Shown in pieces: positions 40,430 through 49,836 of a DNA stretch of 64,000 nt; the stretch's first letter is position 1, and the number at the start of each line of letters is the position of its first letter. The notes beneath the pieces were generated by a model. The model saw nothing but the letters and a program-made list of their open reading frames with translations. It had not been told where the DNA came from and made no database searches. This stretch comes from Oxobacter pfennigii (GTDB taxonomy: Bacteria > Bacillota > Clostridia > Clostridiales > Oxobacteraceae), in the NCBI RefSeq assembly GCF_001317355.1, contig NZ_LKET01000051.1, positions 124,001 to 188,000 on the forward strand, given 5' to 3'. Made by a program: the position numbers and the translations under genes.

Positions 40430-40462
40430 AATCAGCACCTCCTTAAAGGTGCTGATTTTTTT
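40430..40462. terminator. Shared terminator between CPBP and lipoprotein genes
   Basis: AATCAGCACCT and AGGTGCTGATT form an 11-pair stem flanked by A-run and T-run, so it works in both directions. Confidence 0.9.
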
Positions 40463-40476
40463 ATATCATTTATTTC

Positions 40477-41058
40477 TTATTTCTTTAATTCTTTTACGCC
40501 TGTAACTGAGCTCTTGTCATCCATTTTGAATGTTGACTGTGCTTCTTCAGTTGTAAAGTAAAGGTTTCCTTCTATTTTAGCATCTACTAACTGGAAGTTC
40601 TTAGCTGCTACATAAACATCTCCGACGAATGTACCGCTCTGAATTCTAGCTTCCGGGCTGTTGATTGTTAATTTTGGAGCTGTTAAAGTGAATCTTGCTG
40701 TTACGTTGTGGTCATCATCCTGAGTGTAAAGACCGATTTTACGTTGAATAGCATCGTTTCCGTTAGCGTCTTTTTTACCGTTTTTGAATTCTCCGTCTAA
40801 AACTAGTTCCTGGTCAATTTTTAAATCATTAAGAGTAGCAATTATCCAGGTACCATCTTTGCTGATTGCCTTTACGAATGCATCTGCGTTGTCCACTATT
40901 GAAGCAGTTGTTACAACGTCTGCTGTTTTTGTAGGTTCTGCTGCCTGAGTTGGTGATGGAGTTGTTTCAGCAGGCTTGTTTTCCGCGGGTTTTGATCCGC
41001 AACCCGCAAGTAAAGTTGCTGCTAAAGTAACAGTTAATACAATTGACTTAAATTTCAT
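40477..41058 (-). CDS. Lipoprotein, beta-rich, 193 aa
   Basis: The signal ends in lipobox LAGC (Cys 20), followed by a Pro/Thr-rich linker. The mature domain has short beta-strand repeats (LTINSPEARIQSGTFVGDVY, LVDAKIEGNLYF) that look like a small beta-solenoid of the polymer-forming or pectate-lyase-like kind. GGAGGAATTGTC precedes the start. No enzyme motif is seen; function unknown. Confidence 0.75.
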   Translation of the reverse strand: MKFKSIVLTVTLAATLLAGCGSKPAENKPAETTPSPTQAAEPTKTADVVTTASIVDNADAFVKAISKDGTWIIATLNDLKIDQELVLDGEFKNGKKDANGNDAIQRKIGLYTQDDDHNVTARFTLTAPKLTINSPEARIQSGTFVGDVYVAAKNFQLVDAKIEGNLYFTTEEAQSTFKMDDKSSVTGVKELKK

Positions 41059-41439
41059 GACAATTCCTCCTAAACTTCCTTTTTTAAATATGTATTGTTA
41101 AATACTTTAATATTATAGCATGCACTTAATATATTTTGTACCAAGAAAAAGCTCTATATATTGTAATATTTTATTACTTTGTTAAGAAAACTTTAAATTA
41201 GCTTGGTTTTTTAGCGTTTTTCTCCGGTTTATTATACATGGATAATAATGTAATTTGTTAAATAAAACACAATTACTTTCATGGGAATTTAAATAAAAGT
41301 CCCAAAAATGAAGAATGCCATTGAATATAACAAAGCTATATTCAATGGCACAATTTCGAGGGCTTTTAACCCTCGTCTTATTAACAAGGTTCCCGGAACC
41401 TACTGACAATCTTTGATTGCCATATATGATAACGGATTT
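41059..41439. other. Intergenic spacer between chemoreceptor and lipoprotein genes
   Basis: The 381-bp spacer holds a cluster of inverted repeats (41316-41400) just after the chemoreceptor stop, and AT-rich leader sequence for the lipoprotein. No coding sequence is supported. Confidence 0.5.
41316..41400. repeat. Cluster of three inverted repeats
   Basis: TGCCATTGAATATA and TATATTCAATGGCA (14 bp, seven-base loop), CGAGGG and CCCTCG (seven-base loop), and GGTTCCCGGAACC follow one another downstream of the chemoreceptor gene. The T-rich sequence beyond the first stem on the minus strand could make it a terminator, but the other two have none. Confidence 0.6.
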
Positions 41440-43164
41440 TTATTTTAATTTGAATTTATTTACCTGTTCCATCATGTCCTTGGTCAGGCCGCTTAAGGAT
41501 TGTGCCGCTGATGCTACCTCCTGGGTAGACGCGCTCATCTCCTGTGAGGACGCGGCTATTTCTTCCGAGGATGCCGATACTTCCTCTGCAATTGCAGATA
41601 CTCCTTCTACACCTTCCAATATTGTATTTTTCTCTTTATTTATGTTTTCAGCCAGGTTATTTATATTTGCTATCTTAGGTACAATGGCGCCTACCGCATG
41701 TATTATTCTTTCAAAAGAATTCATTGCCACATCTATTACCGATATCTGGCTGTCTAACTCCTCATCCATGATTTCCGTGGTTTTTATCATCTGCTTTGTA
41801 TCCTTGGATATATCACCAATCAAATGGTTGATATTATCTGAAGACTTTTTAACCTGTTCTGCTAATTTTCTTATTTCATCGGCTACTACGGCAAAGCCCC
41901 TTCCTGCTTCTCCGGCACGGGCAGCTTCTATGGATGCATTTAATGCCAAAAGGTTTGTCTGCTCTGCGATACTGTTAATAAGGTTTGTAATCTCGTTGAT
42001 CTGAGTTACACTTTGTCCAAGTCCCGATATCTTTTCCATGAATACTTTGAAGGTACCGTTCATCTGTTTAACGGAGCTTGATAAGCTTCTCATGTTGTCA
42101 TTGCTTTCGTTTGCCATGGTGTTGATACCTTTTGAATTGCTGTCTACATCTATAATAAGCTTGACTATATTATCCAGCTTTGCGCCGAATCCGTTTAATA
42201 TTTCAACTACATTTACCAAATCCGATGCCTGTGAGCCTGTACCCTTTGCAATATCCTGTATTGCAAGGGTTATGTTTTCCGCCGATGATGACATCTGCTG
42301 GGATATGGCGGAAAGGTTCTCAGATTGTCCGTCGATATTTACAGAGCTTTCTTTTACGGCAATTATCATATCCTTTATGGAATTTTGCATTGTATAAACC
42401 GCCGCAGTAAGCCTCCCGGTCTCATCTTTGAACTTTGTGAACTTGGCTGGTATCTTATTGCTGAAGTCTCCTTTTGCTAAAACACCGCAGTAGTTTATCA
42501 TGTTAACCAATGATGGTACTATGGCTTTGTACATAATGAAGGTAACTATTATTGCAAATATCAAAGCCGCCGCAATTACTATGAGCATGCTCATGCTGGA
42601 TGCCTTGTTGTCGGTTTCATTCTGATGGTAGACACTGCCGGCATCATTGACATAGTATTGATTCAAGCTGAATATGTCCTGATAAAAGGATTCTGCAATG
42701 GGTATATAGGAGTTAAAAAGGGATTTTGCCTGATCTAATTCATTATTTTTGACCAGATTTATAATTCTCTCTAAGTTTTGCTTGTTTATTGATGAAAACG
42801 ACTTTATTCTTTCTAAGATTTCTTTTTCCGAATCGGTCTGTGCCACCCACTGATACTGGGCTATGAGACTCTCCATTTTTGATTGCCTAGAGCTTATGTC
42901 TTCAGAAACATCATTTAAATCAACCATATTCGATGTATTGTTGTATGTAATTATTTTTAGAAGGCTGGCCTCATTTGCTCTTACATGGATTTCCATATCC
43001 GTGAGCCATGATATAGGTACAAGTCTTTTGGAATACATCTCCCCCACCTGGGCGTTTGCCTTGGAATTAAAATAGTATCCGATAGCACCTACTGCTATAA
43101 TCATAACCATCAAAGGAACAGAAAGCAGCAATAGCTTCGATCTAATTTTTACATTATTCAACAT
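41440..43164 (-). CDS. Methyl-accepting chemotaxis protein
   Basis: The 574-residue receptor has a first membrane helix ([20 protein letters not shown]), a four-helix-bundle-type sensor domain (residues about 35-190), a second helix ([20 protein letters not shown]), a HAMP domain and the cytoplasmic signalling domain with the hairpin tip [20 protein letters not shown] and [10 protein letters not shown]. It would regulate CheA. The C-terminus lacks a pentapeptide for CheR tethering. No che genes lie nearby. Confidence 0.95.
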   Translation of the reverse strand: MLNNVKIRSKLLLLSVPLMVMIIAVGAIGYYFNSKANAQVGEMYSKRLVPISWLTDMEIHVRANEASLLKIITYNNTSNMVDLNDVSEDISSRQSKMESLIAQYQWVAQTDSEKEILERIKSFSSINKQNLERIINLVKNNELDQAKSLFNSYIPIAESFYQDIFSLNQYYVNDAGSVYHQNETDNKASSMSMLIVIAAALIFAIIVTFIMYKAIVPSLVNMINYCGVLAKGDFSNKIPAKFTKFKDETGRLTAAVYTMQNSIKDMIIAVKESSVNIDGQSENLSAISQQMSSSAENITLAIQDIAKGTGSQASDLVNVVEILNGFGAKLDNIVKLIIDVDSNSKGINTMANESNDNMRSLSSSVKQMNGTFKVFMEKISGLGQSVTQINEITNLINSIAEQTNLLALNASIEAARAGEAGRGFAVVADEIRKLAEQVKKSSDNINHLIGDISKDTKQMIKTTEIMDEELDSQISVIDVAMNSFERIIHAVGAIVPKIANINNLAENINKEKNTILEGVEGVSAIAEEVSASSEEIAASSQEMSASTQEVASAAQSLSGLTKDMMEQVNKFKLK

Positions 43165-43461
43165 ATCTCATACACCTCTTTAGAACTTTTGACAATTTCT
43201 AACTCTATATTCGACACAATAGCCTTCATTCCTTCTCAGTATTAGCATAATTTCAAATATAATTTAACTTTTGGTTAAATTTATTATATTTTGTTAAACT
43301 TCATCATCGTTTCTTCTATAAAATGATATATACAGCAGATTGCTATAATTATTTTTTTCAAGCTCCTAAAGCTTCCTCCGGAACAAAGGTCCAAGCTTAC
43401 AAGCAATAAAAATAAACGGGCTGACAGCCCGCTGAATATAAATAGAAAAATATTATAAATA
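43165..43461. other. Intergenic spacer upstream of the chemoreceptor gene
   Basis: About 300 bp of AT-rich leader plus the terminator of the PrcB-like gene. I see no coding sequence in it. Confidence 0.45.
43410..43431 (-). terminator. Terminator of PrcB-like lipoprotein gene
   Basis: On the minus strand GCGGGCT, GTC, AGCCCG is followed by TTTATTTTTATT. Confidence 0.8.
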
Positions 43462-44274
43462 TTATTTGGATTCATAATAGGCATCGAATTTTTCGCAGCC
43501 TTTTATTTCTTCCTTATTAAACTCCAATACCATAAACCAGTCTGCCATATCAGCAGTACCCATTTCGGGGACTATGGCTTCAACAATAACGGTCAGAGTA
43601 TCTCCGTCAATTGAGGTATCCTTTATTTTATGGCGTATGGAACCGCTGGGCTCCTGTGTATAAAGGATGAGCAGGTAGTTTTTTTCAAAGTATTCATCAT
43701 CATATTTATCAAGGATACCTGCAAAAGCCTCAGAATCACCATATGCAGTATCTACCTGAAAATATTCCCTTGCTCCCTTCACGAACTCTTCCAGGGAAGC
43801 TTTGTCTTCCACGGATATCACCGGAATATGCTTTCTGCTGCTTATTGCCAAAGATCCTGAGTTATTTGCCTTGGATGCTATAAAGTCAAACCCGTTATCC
43901 TTGTAGCTGTCAGCCCTGTAAAAGGATACGCTGTAATCAGCCTTCGCAGGGTCAGGTGCGGCAGGCTCCGCATCAAGTTCGATAGCCACAGCCGTTACCT
44001 GCACGGGATAGCTTTCTCTTATTTCGGGGAGTATAGTTATTTTTACCTGCTGCCCTACAATCAAATTAAAGGGAATCTTCAAATCAGATGCAAATTGCAC
44101 TCTTGCCTTGTCAAATTCCACATCTTCAACTACGGACACCAATATGGAATTGTCATAAATTTCTTCTATGATACCTGTAAATGTTACGGTATCCCCTGTC
44201 ATTCCCTTCTTATCACATCCCGCAGTTGATATAAACATCATCATACATATCAATAAAGCTAATATTCTTTTCAT
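43462..44274 (-). CDS. Lipoprotein with PrcB-like C-terminal domain
   Basis: The signal ends in TAGC (about Cys 19). Residues about 30-90 form a small OB-like domain (FTGIIEEIYDNSILVSVVED, DFKIPFNLIVGQQVKITILP-like) similar to DUF3221 modules. The C-terminal half (YDDEYFEKNYLLILYTQEPS, GTADMADWFMVLEFNKEEI) resembles the PrcB protease-complex domain. The start MKRILALLI follows AGGAGATATGATT; a 30-codon upstream extension lacks a site and would bury the signal peptide. Function unknown. It ends an operon with the secreted protein upstream. Confidence 0.8.
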   Translation of the reverse strand: MKRILALLICMMMFISTAGCDKKGMTGDTVTFTGIIEEIYDNSILVSVVEDVEFDKARVQFASDLKIPFNLIVGQQVKITILPEIRESYPVQVTAVAIELDAEPAAPDPAKADYSVSFYRADSYKDNGFDFIASKANNSGSLAISSRKHIPVISVEDKASLEEFVKGAREYFQVDTAYGDSEAFAGILDKYDDEYFEKNYLLILYTQEPSGSIRHKIKDTSIDGDTLTVIVEAIVPEMGTADMADWFMVLEFNKEEIKGCEKFDAYYESK

Positions 44275-44347
44275 AATCATATCTCCTGTAATCTTTTTTT
44301 TATTTATTGACGGGAATTTGATATATATTGTTCCTTTAATTATCTTT

Positions 44348-44725
44348 TTATTCACATATGGCAAATACTCTTACCTTTCCGCCGGCATTCTCTCCCCCAA
44401 CAGTAACGGTGTATTTTCCGGATTCAGGAACTCCTACCGTGAAAATACATGATGTAAGGTTGTTGCCTGTATAAGCCCTATACCCTTTCTCTCCTTCAAT
44501 GGCCAGCTTAATATTGCCTCCTTTATGGGTTATCTCCACCTGAAGCTTATAGTTTTTCCCCGGCAAAAGTTCATGTGTTTTTTCCGTATTCAGTTTACTG
44601 AACTCGATGGAATACGCATTTTCGTCCCCTTCTTCAGTTATCACACCCTGTACCTTACCGCAGACAGTAAGGTGCAGGGCAAGTACAAACAAAAGTATAA
44701 CTGTAAAAATACTTTGTCTTTTCAT
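44348..44725 (-). CDS. Small secreted or lipid-anchored protein, 125 aa
   Basis: A hydrophobic N-terminus ends in LTVCG, which could be a lipobox. The mature part is beta-rich and ends in a domain with SGKYTVTVGGENAGGKVRVF, like small immunoglobulin-like or PPC-like modules. AAGGAG lies eight bases before the ATG. Family not recognised. It lies between the hydrolase and PrcB-like genes on the same strand. Confidence 0.7.
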   Translation of the reverse strand: MKRQSIFTVILLFVLALHLTVCGKVQGVITEEGDENAYSIEFSKLNTEKTHELLPGKNYKLQVEITHKGGNIKLAIEGEKGYRAYTGNNLTSCIFTVGVPESGKYTVTVGGENAGGKVRVFAICE

Positions 44726-44762
44726 ACCCCACACTCCTTATAAGATAGTTATGCAGCCGGTA

Positions 44763-45953
44763 TCAGCGGGGCAGGAGCTTTTTTAGCTCCTCCACAAATT
44801 TGCCGCTTTCATTTATCCAGGGATTATGGCCTGAATGTTCGAACCAGACGATTTGCTTTGCAGGGGCATCAATTGTATTTACATACTCTTCCACCAGTGA
44901 CAGGGGGGCGTTTATATCATACCTTCCTTCAAAGAAGTAGACCGGGACCTTTAAGCTTACATAGTCTTTTCTCAAATCAATGCCGTATAGCTGCTGGTAC
45001 ACATGATTGAAGGTTTTTATAATTCCCCTGATATAGTTCATCTTATCAATCAACCCGTATTCGCTGGAAAAAATATCCCGGAAGGTATTGTAGCCTGCGT
45101 TGTGAATCCTGGTATCGGAAGACATATATGCGCTCAGATAGTTGATATAAACAGCGCTTTTCCAGGTTACATCATCTCCGTAATAAGGCGGTATGCCGTT
45201 TTGCTCCAGCTTCCTTATAATATCCGTATCCTTTGCCGCTTTGGCGAGCTCCATGGCCTTCTGGTAATCTATGCGTTCCGTCTCTTTGAAATCAACCATC
45301 TGCCCCGTTCCTACAAATGCATGATAGGCGTTGGGATAGCGGTCAATCAGGAAAATACCAAGGGCACTGCCCCATGACTCGCCTACAAGGAAAATCTTTT
45401 GCTGTTCAAAGGTTTCCCTAAGGTAATTCGTCAGTACATATCCATCCTCGATATACGTCTTTGGGGTGATATCAGAAACTTTTTCCGCGTAATAGGACTT
45501 CCCCGAGCCGGGCTGGTCCCAGTTTACCACAACAAAGTACTTCTCAAGCTCCTTAAGATCGTGCCGTACCGCAGCCATCTGGGTTCCGCCGGGGCCTCCG
45601 GCTAAAAATAATATCACCGGGTTATTTTTATTATGGCCCCTTATGCTGATCCATTGTTTTCTGCCGTTAATTTCTATCCTCCTCATTTCTGCAATGCTGT
45701 CCTTAATGATGCTTCCCTTTTCGTCTCTTATTGCAGGAGTACCTGCGGCAAACTGCGTATAAAATACAAATCCAAGACTTACAAACGATAAAATCATAAA
45801 AAAAACGGCGGAATTTTTCAGGCGGTTAACCAACCTGTTGTTTGGTGTTCTACTTATGAGGTTTTTTAAACCAAGCATTCCCAGCACCAATGTGAAAATC
45901 CCAGCTGCCATATTAATAAACATAAGCCCTGCAAAAATCATTATCTGTAACAT
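44763..45953 (-). CDS. Membrane-anchored alpha/beta hydrolase (S33-like)
   Basis: Two N-terminal membrane helices (residues about 4-28 and 48-68) precede an alpha/beta-hydrolase domain. The oxyanion strand LFLAGGPGGTQMA, nucleophile elbow GESWGSALG, acid in FFEGRYDINAPL and histidine in WFEHSGHNPW are complete, and the arrangement resembles proline iminopeptidases (S33). Substrate unknown. It sits 23 bases after the methyltransferase gene and is probably cotranscribed. Confidence 0.87.
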   Translation of the reverse strand: MLQIMIFAGLMFINMAAGIFTLVLGMLGLKNLISRTPNNRLVNRLKNSAVFFMILSFVSLGFVFYTQFAAGTPAIRDEKGSIIKDSIAEMRRIEINGRKQWISIRGHNKNNPVILFLAGGPGGTQMAAVRHDLKELEKYFVVVNWDQPGSGKSYYAEKVSDITPKTYIEDGYVLTNYLRETFEQQKIFLVGESWGSALGIFLIDRYPNAYHAFVGTGQMVDFKETERIDYQKAMELAKAAKDTDIIRKLEQNGIPPYYGDDVTWKSAVYINYLSAYMSSDTRIHNAGYNTFRDIFSSEYGLIDKMNYIRGIIKTFNHVYQQLYGIDLRKDYVSLKVPVYFFEGRYDINAPLSLVEEYVNTIDAPAKQIVWFEHSGHNPWINESGKFVEELKKLLPR

Positions 45954-45976
45954 TTTATTATCCTCCTTAAACTCTC

Positions 45977-46552
45977 TTAAACCTTTTTATATACGTTTTC
46001 TAGGGCGTTGCCCATGGCCGGAATGTCGGTAATACGGCTGCTCTCCCTACAAAGGTTGCTGCCCTCCATGAGACTTTGAATAAAGCGTATTTTTTCCATG
46101 TCCTTCATAGGCTCCCGGAAGATGAACTTTCCCTTTTCTTTCATGAGCCTTGCAAGTACCGGCACAACTCTTTTAAGCTCACTATCCTCTATGTCATGCA
46201 AAACAAAATGGCTGTAGATAATATCGAAACTTAAGTCTGTAAGCGGCAAAAGGGCAATATCCCCTCGCAAAAAGGACACATTTTGATAGTTTTTGAGGGT
46301 CCTTTTACAAGCAACCAGCCATCTTTCCGATATGTCCACGCAGGTCAGCTTCACCTCCGGTAATCTCTCTGCCACAAAATAAGCTACCGTTCCCATTCCG
46401 CAGCCGAAATCCAGAACGGTTTCCTTGCCGGTGAGAGGCAGGCTTCCGGCAAAGTCCCTGTAAACGCTTCTTCCAAAAACACGAAAGACCAGCCATGTCA
46501 TAAATATTTCACAAAGATGAGGTTCCCTCAATTGAGAATTTGGCGCCGCCAT
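45977..46552 (-). CDS. Class I SAM-dependent methyltransferase
   Basis: The 191-residue protein has motif I VLDFGCGMGTVAYF, motif II CVDIS, and FDIIYSHFVLHDIED, the standard fold of small-molecule methyltransferases. ATG (MAAPNSQ) is about ten bases after AAGGAG; a GTG three codons earlier is almost on top of the ribosome site. It follows the two-component system beyond a strong terminator and leads an operon with the hydrolase. Substrate unknown. Confidence 0.87.
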   Translation of the reverse strand: MAAPNSQLREPHLCEIFMTWLVFRVFGRSVYRDFAGSLPLTGKETVLDFGCGMGTVAYFVAERLPEVKLTCVDISERWLVACKRTLKNYQNVSFLRGDIALLPLTDLSFDIIYSHFVLHDIEDSELKRVVPVLARLMKEKGKFIFREPMKDMEKIRFIQSLMEGSNLCRESSRITDIPAMGNALENVYKKV

Positions 46553-46568
46553 AATATCCACACTCCTT

Positions 46569-46633
46569 TAAAAAAATAAGCTGAATTTCAGTTCATTATC
46601 ATGGTAACAAATGAACCTGAAATTCAGCTTATT
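46569..46633 (-). terminator. Long terminator after the two-component system
   Basis: AATAAGCTGAATTTCAG pairs with CTGAAATTCAGCTTATT over 17 bases, and the stem continues through GTTCATT/AATGAAC with one bulge. A seven-base T-run follows on the minus strand. Confidence 0.88.
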
Positions 46634-46650
46634 TCTATCTTAAATCTACC

Positions 46651-48054
46651 TTAAATCGCAGCAATTGTAATTTTAAAGGAACAGCCTTTGGTATCGGGCC
46701 GCAGAGTCAGGCTTCCGCCGTGGGCTTCCACAATTTTCTGTGCAATGGAAAGCCCCAGTCCCGTTCCGCCGGTCTTGGAGTTACGGGAATCATCCGCCCT
46801 TACAAAAGGCTTGAAAATGTTTTCAGATACATTAGAAGGAATACCGATTCCATCATCTTCAAAAACTATGGTAATTTCTTCTGACCCCTTGGATAAGCTT
46901 ACAGAAACTACAGTTCCTTCAGGATTATACCGGATGGCATTATCCGAAAGGTTATGAAAAACACGGCTCATCTGCACCGTATCCACCATTGCATAGCAAG
47001 CTTCATCGGGAATATCAAAGGCATAATTAAATCCTGCCTGCTCAAAGTAAGGCAAAAGCTCGCCTAATGTCTGACGGAGGTACTCGCATATGTCAGTCCT
47101 GACAGGTTTAATAGAAAATTGGGGGCTTTCAAGCCTTGACAGCTCAAACAGCTCCATGAGAAGCTTGTTTACTCTCTGGCTATTGTTATGAATAATTTTC
47201 AGATAATCGCCCTGCTCCTTTAATGTGAGGTTCTTATTTTCCATGCAAAGCTCGGCATAGCCTGAAATGCTTGCCAGAGGATTTTTAAGGTCGTGGGAAA
47301 TATCCAAAATCAGTTTCCGCCGGTCCTCCTCGGACTGTTTCCTTAAGGCCATCTCCCGCCCGATTCTTTCCGCCATGTCGTTAAAGGTATCCTGCAGCTC
47401 GGCAAATTCGTTTTTAAGGCGCAGGTCAATTCTGGCGGAATAATCCCCTTCCTTAAGGAGTCTTGTGCCTTCAATGAGCTTTCGCAGCGGCTTTGTGATT
47501 TGCACCGCAGTCACTCTGGAGTAAACAGCGGCAAAAACGGCAAGTAAAAAAAGATAGAACAGGAAGACGAGAGTAAAAGCAGCCGCCACATTTTTCATGT
47601 CCTTAGACACAGCTTCCCGGTTATATACAATGGAAAAGTCCAGCCTTATTGACGTGGGAAAGGTTACAACCAGCCAGAATTCTCCCTTAGGATTAAAGGC
47701 TATATCGTAATTATAAGGTATGCCCTTGCTCTTGCTGTTTGTTAAAAAGTCCGTGAACTCAGCGGCTGTAAGCTGCTGTTTTTTAATGGTGTCCATGCCT
47801 TGGGAATATACCACCCGGTACTCTTTATCAATAATCTGTATCCCTCCACTGTTTTGAATAACGGGTGATGCGTCTATTTTAGCGTAGTCGTACTGCATAA
47901 TGGAGTTTGCTGTGTATATGTTTTTTACAAGGGTTTTTGAAATGATATTATCTGCAAAGTTAAGAATAAGGAAAGCAAAAACAGCAGCAAGAAGTGATAA
48001 TAGAAATACCATCAAATAATTCATAAAAAACTCATTGGACAGCCTTCTTCTCAT
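46651..48054 (-). CDS. Sensor histidine kinase
   Basis: Two membrane helices (residues about 12-35 and 160-185) flank an extracytoplasmic sensor of about 125 residues. HAMP, HisKA with the phosphorylation histidine in ILDISHDLKNPLASISGY, and HATPase boxes (FHNLSDNAIRYNPEGT, FEDDGIGIPSNV, GGTGLGLSIAQKIVEAHGG) follow. Its start overlaps the response-regulator stop by four bases. The signal is unknown; nearby envelope genes may be targets (inference). Confidence 0.95.
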   Translation of the reverse strand: MRRRLSNEFFMNYLMVFLLSLLAAVFAFLILNFADNIISKTLVKNIYTANSIMQYDYAKIDASPVIQNSGGIQIIDKEYRVVYSQGMDTIKKQQLTAAEFTDFLTNSKSKGIPYNYDIAFNPKGEFWLVVTFPTSIRLDFSIVYNREAVSKDMKNVAAAFTLVFLFYLFLLAVFAAVYSRVTAVQITKPLRKLIEGTRLLKEGDYSARIDLRLKNEFAELQDTFNDMAERIGREMALRKQSEEDRRKLILDISHDLKNPLASISGYAELCMENKNLTLKEQGDYLKIIHNNSQRVNKLLMELFELSRLESPQFSIKPVRTDICEYLRQTLGELLPYFEQAGFNYAFDIPDEACYAMVDTVQMSRVFHNLSDNAIRYNPEGTVVSVSLSKGSEEITIVFEDDGIGIPSNVSENIFKPFVRADDSRNSKTGGTGLGLSIAQKIVEAHGGSLTLRPDTKGCSFKITIAAI

Positions 48055-48749
48055 CTTGTTTCACCTGTATGAAATTTATAGCCAATCCCCCGGATTGTTT
48101 TTATGTACTCCGGCTCCTGTGGGTTTATCTCGATTTTATTTCGTATATGGCTGATATGTACCATTATGGTATTATCATCATAATAAAGGTCTTCGTCCCA
48201 TACCGCATGGTAAAGCTGTTTTTTTGTGAAAACCCTTTCGGGGTTCTCCGCCATATACAGAAGCAGCTTGTATTCCTTGGCGTTTAACCCTATGGGATTG
48301 CCGTCCTTATAGACACAGCAGCCCTCCTTATCAATACGCAGCCTTCCATATTCTATTACATTGTTCTCCTGCTGTTTTGAAAGAGTATATTCATTACTTC
48401 TTCTCAGCTGTGCTGCCACCCGTGCAATAAGCTCTTTCATGGAAAAGGGCTTTACCAGATAGTCGTCCGCACCCATTCCCAGCCCCAGGAGCTTGTCCAT
48501 ATCATCGGCTCTTGCCGTCAGGAAGATGACGGGAATGGTGCTTTTTTCACGGATTTTTCTCAATAGGTTAAAGCCATCCAGCATGGGCATCATTACATCG
48601 AGAATAGCCAGATTTACTTCCTGAGCCTTTATGATATCCCATGCATCAAGGCCATTTTCAGCAGCAAAAACCGTATAATCATTTTCTTCAAGGTTTACTT
48701 TTAGCAGGTTTCTGATATCCGCTTCATCTTCCGCTACGAGGATATTCAT
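48051..48749 (-). CDS. OmpR-family response regulator
   Basis: The receiver domain has the acidic pair in VAEDEADIRNLL, the phosphoacceptor Asp in LAILDVMMPMLDG, Thr in IFLTARAD and Lys in DYLVKPFS. The C-terminal winged helix ends IRNKIEINPQEPEYIKTIRG. The 232-residue size is standard. GGGAGGCGTGCATAG precedes the start. It is the first gene of the two-component operon. Confidence 0.96.
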   Translation of the reverse strand: MNILVAEDEADIRNLLKVNLEENDYTVFAAENGLDAWDIIKAQEVNLAILDVMMPMLDGFNLLRKIREKSTIPVIFLTARADDMDKLLGLGMGADDYLVKPFSMKELIARVAAQLRRSNEYTLSKQQENNVIEYGRLRIDKEGCCVYKDGNPIGLNAKEYKLLLYMAENPERVFTKKQLYHAVWDEDLYYDDNTIMVHISHIRNKIEINPQEPEYIKTIRGIGYKFHTGETR

Positions 48750-48810
48750 CTATGCACGCCTCCCATTCATATTTTTGATATAACAGTACAGAGTATTGTC
48801 AAGCTGTTTG

Positions 48811-49287
48811 TTATAGCTGATACAGGCTATCCAGGTAATCCTTCATATAATATTTGATATCACTTCTTCCCCGCAGGATAACGGTGTGTCCTTCTGCCTC
48901 CAGCTTTTCCTTTTGTGCCTCAATACCGCCGGGATACTTGGGATTCAATTCGCCATCCGACTTAAGGGTCCTCCAGTATGGCGTTTTGTCGTCGCTCTTT
49001 TGCTCGCTTGCCCATGCGACAATAGAAATAAAAATTCCTGCGGTGATTGGATCTGTAAAATCCGCATTGTTTACTTTCGCGAAGTAATCCCTGATATATC
49101 CTACTGTTATTACCTTTCCCCATGGTACTTTTTTCATTACCCGATCGTAATCAGCAGGCGGGGCAAAATACATCCTATTCCCGCCATATTTCTCAATGCT
49201 TTTTTCATCGGCAATAATTTGCACTTTGGGCATATCCTTATTATTGTTCAGCATGGCATTAAAATCCTTGTTTTGTTTATTTGCCAT
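48811..49287 (-). CDS. MGMT-like DNA-binding protein without the reactive cysteine motif
   Basis: After a short polar N-terminus, VPWGKVITVGYIRDYFAK begins a winged-helix segment like that of O6-alkylguanine-DNA methyltransferases, and TPYWRTLKSDGELN with KYPGGIEAQKEKLEAEGH resembles the MGMT-family proteins found in Firmicutes. The PCHR motif of true methyltransferases is absent. It may be an alkyltransferase-like DNA damage sensor (inference). GGGAGGTGCATTGTT precedes the start. Confidence 0.7.
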   Translation of the reverse strand: MANKQNKDFNAMLNNNKDMPKVQIIADEKSIEKYGGNRMYFAPPADYDRVMKKVPWGKVITVGYIRDYFAKVNNADFTDPITAGIFISIVAWASEQKSDDKTPYWRTLKSDGELNPKYPGGIEAQKEKLEAEGHTVILRGRSDIKYYMKDYLDSLYQL

Positions 49288-49476
49288 AACAATGCACCTC
49301 CCATGAGTAAAGAATAAAGTATCCTATTCTTTTATGCAATGAGACAGTTTATATTTTTTATATACTCCGATTTATTAGATGTCCATGTAAAGATTAATAA
49401 AAAAAAGAAAGCGGGGTACCTTTGCGTGCCCCCTTCTATGCATCTATTTATTTCTAGCTCTCTTAGGGCTTACCCC

Positions 49477-49710
49477 CTACCAGTTCACATAGAAACTTAT
49501 TTTGAAATTATTTAACTGAGATAACAACTTCCACCCTGTTTCATAAGAGTCTTGTATTATAAAGTCAAGCTCATCTATAATTACATTGGCAGCAATATCA
49601 AACTTAGAATACAATAATCCTGTATCCACCATATATATTTTAAAGGATGCATTATCTGCATATGCTGATAATGGCATTTTGCCTTCTGCTACCTTCAGTC
49701 ATTCATAAAT
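49477..49710 (-). pseudogene. Remnant of an AAA/DUF4143 ATPase
   Basis: MPLSAYADNASFKIYMVDTG matches the central signature of the common DUF4143-type AAA ATPases. Soon after, DELDFIIQDS matches the nuclease-like C-terminal signature of the same family, which normally lies about 100 residues later. The N-terminal P-loop half is missing, and a stop interrupts the frame just upstream. This is an internally deleted, truncated relic. Confidence 0.6.
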
Positions 49711-49836
49711 AATTCCCACCGCCTTCATCCAATCAATAGGGGAGTTCATACCTATATACTCTTGCCCAGGTTTTTATAAGCTTATACTGGAGCTTTCTGT
49801 TTTCTTTGGCAAGCTGACCGGGTATACTGCTCCATG

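Noticed and set aside
41182-41409. 75-codon minus-strand frame between chemoreceptor and lipoprotein genes
   Set aside because: It spans the inverted-repeat cluster, has no ribosome site and no protein-like features.
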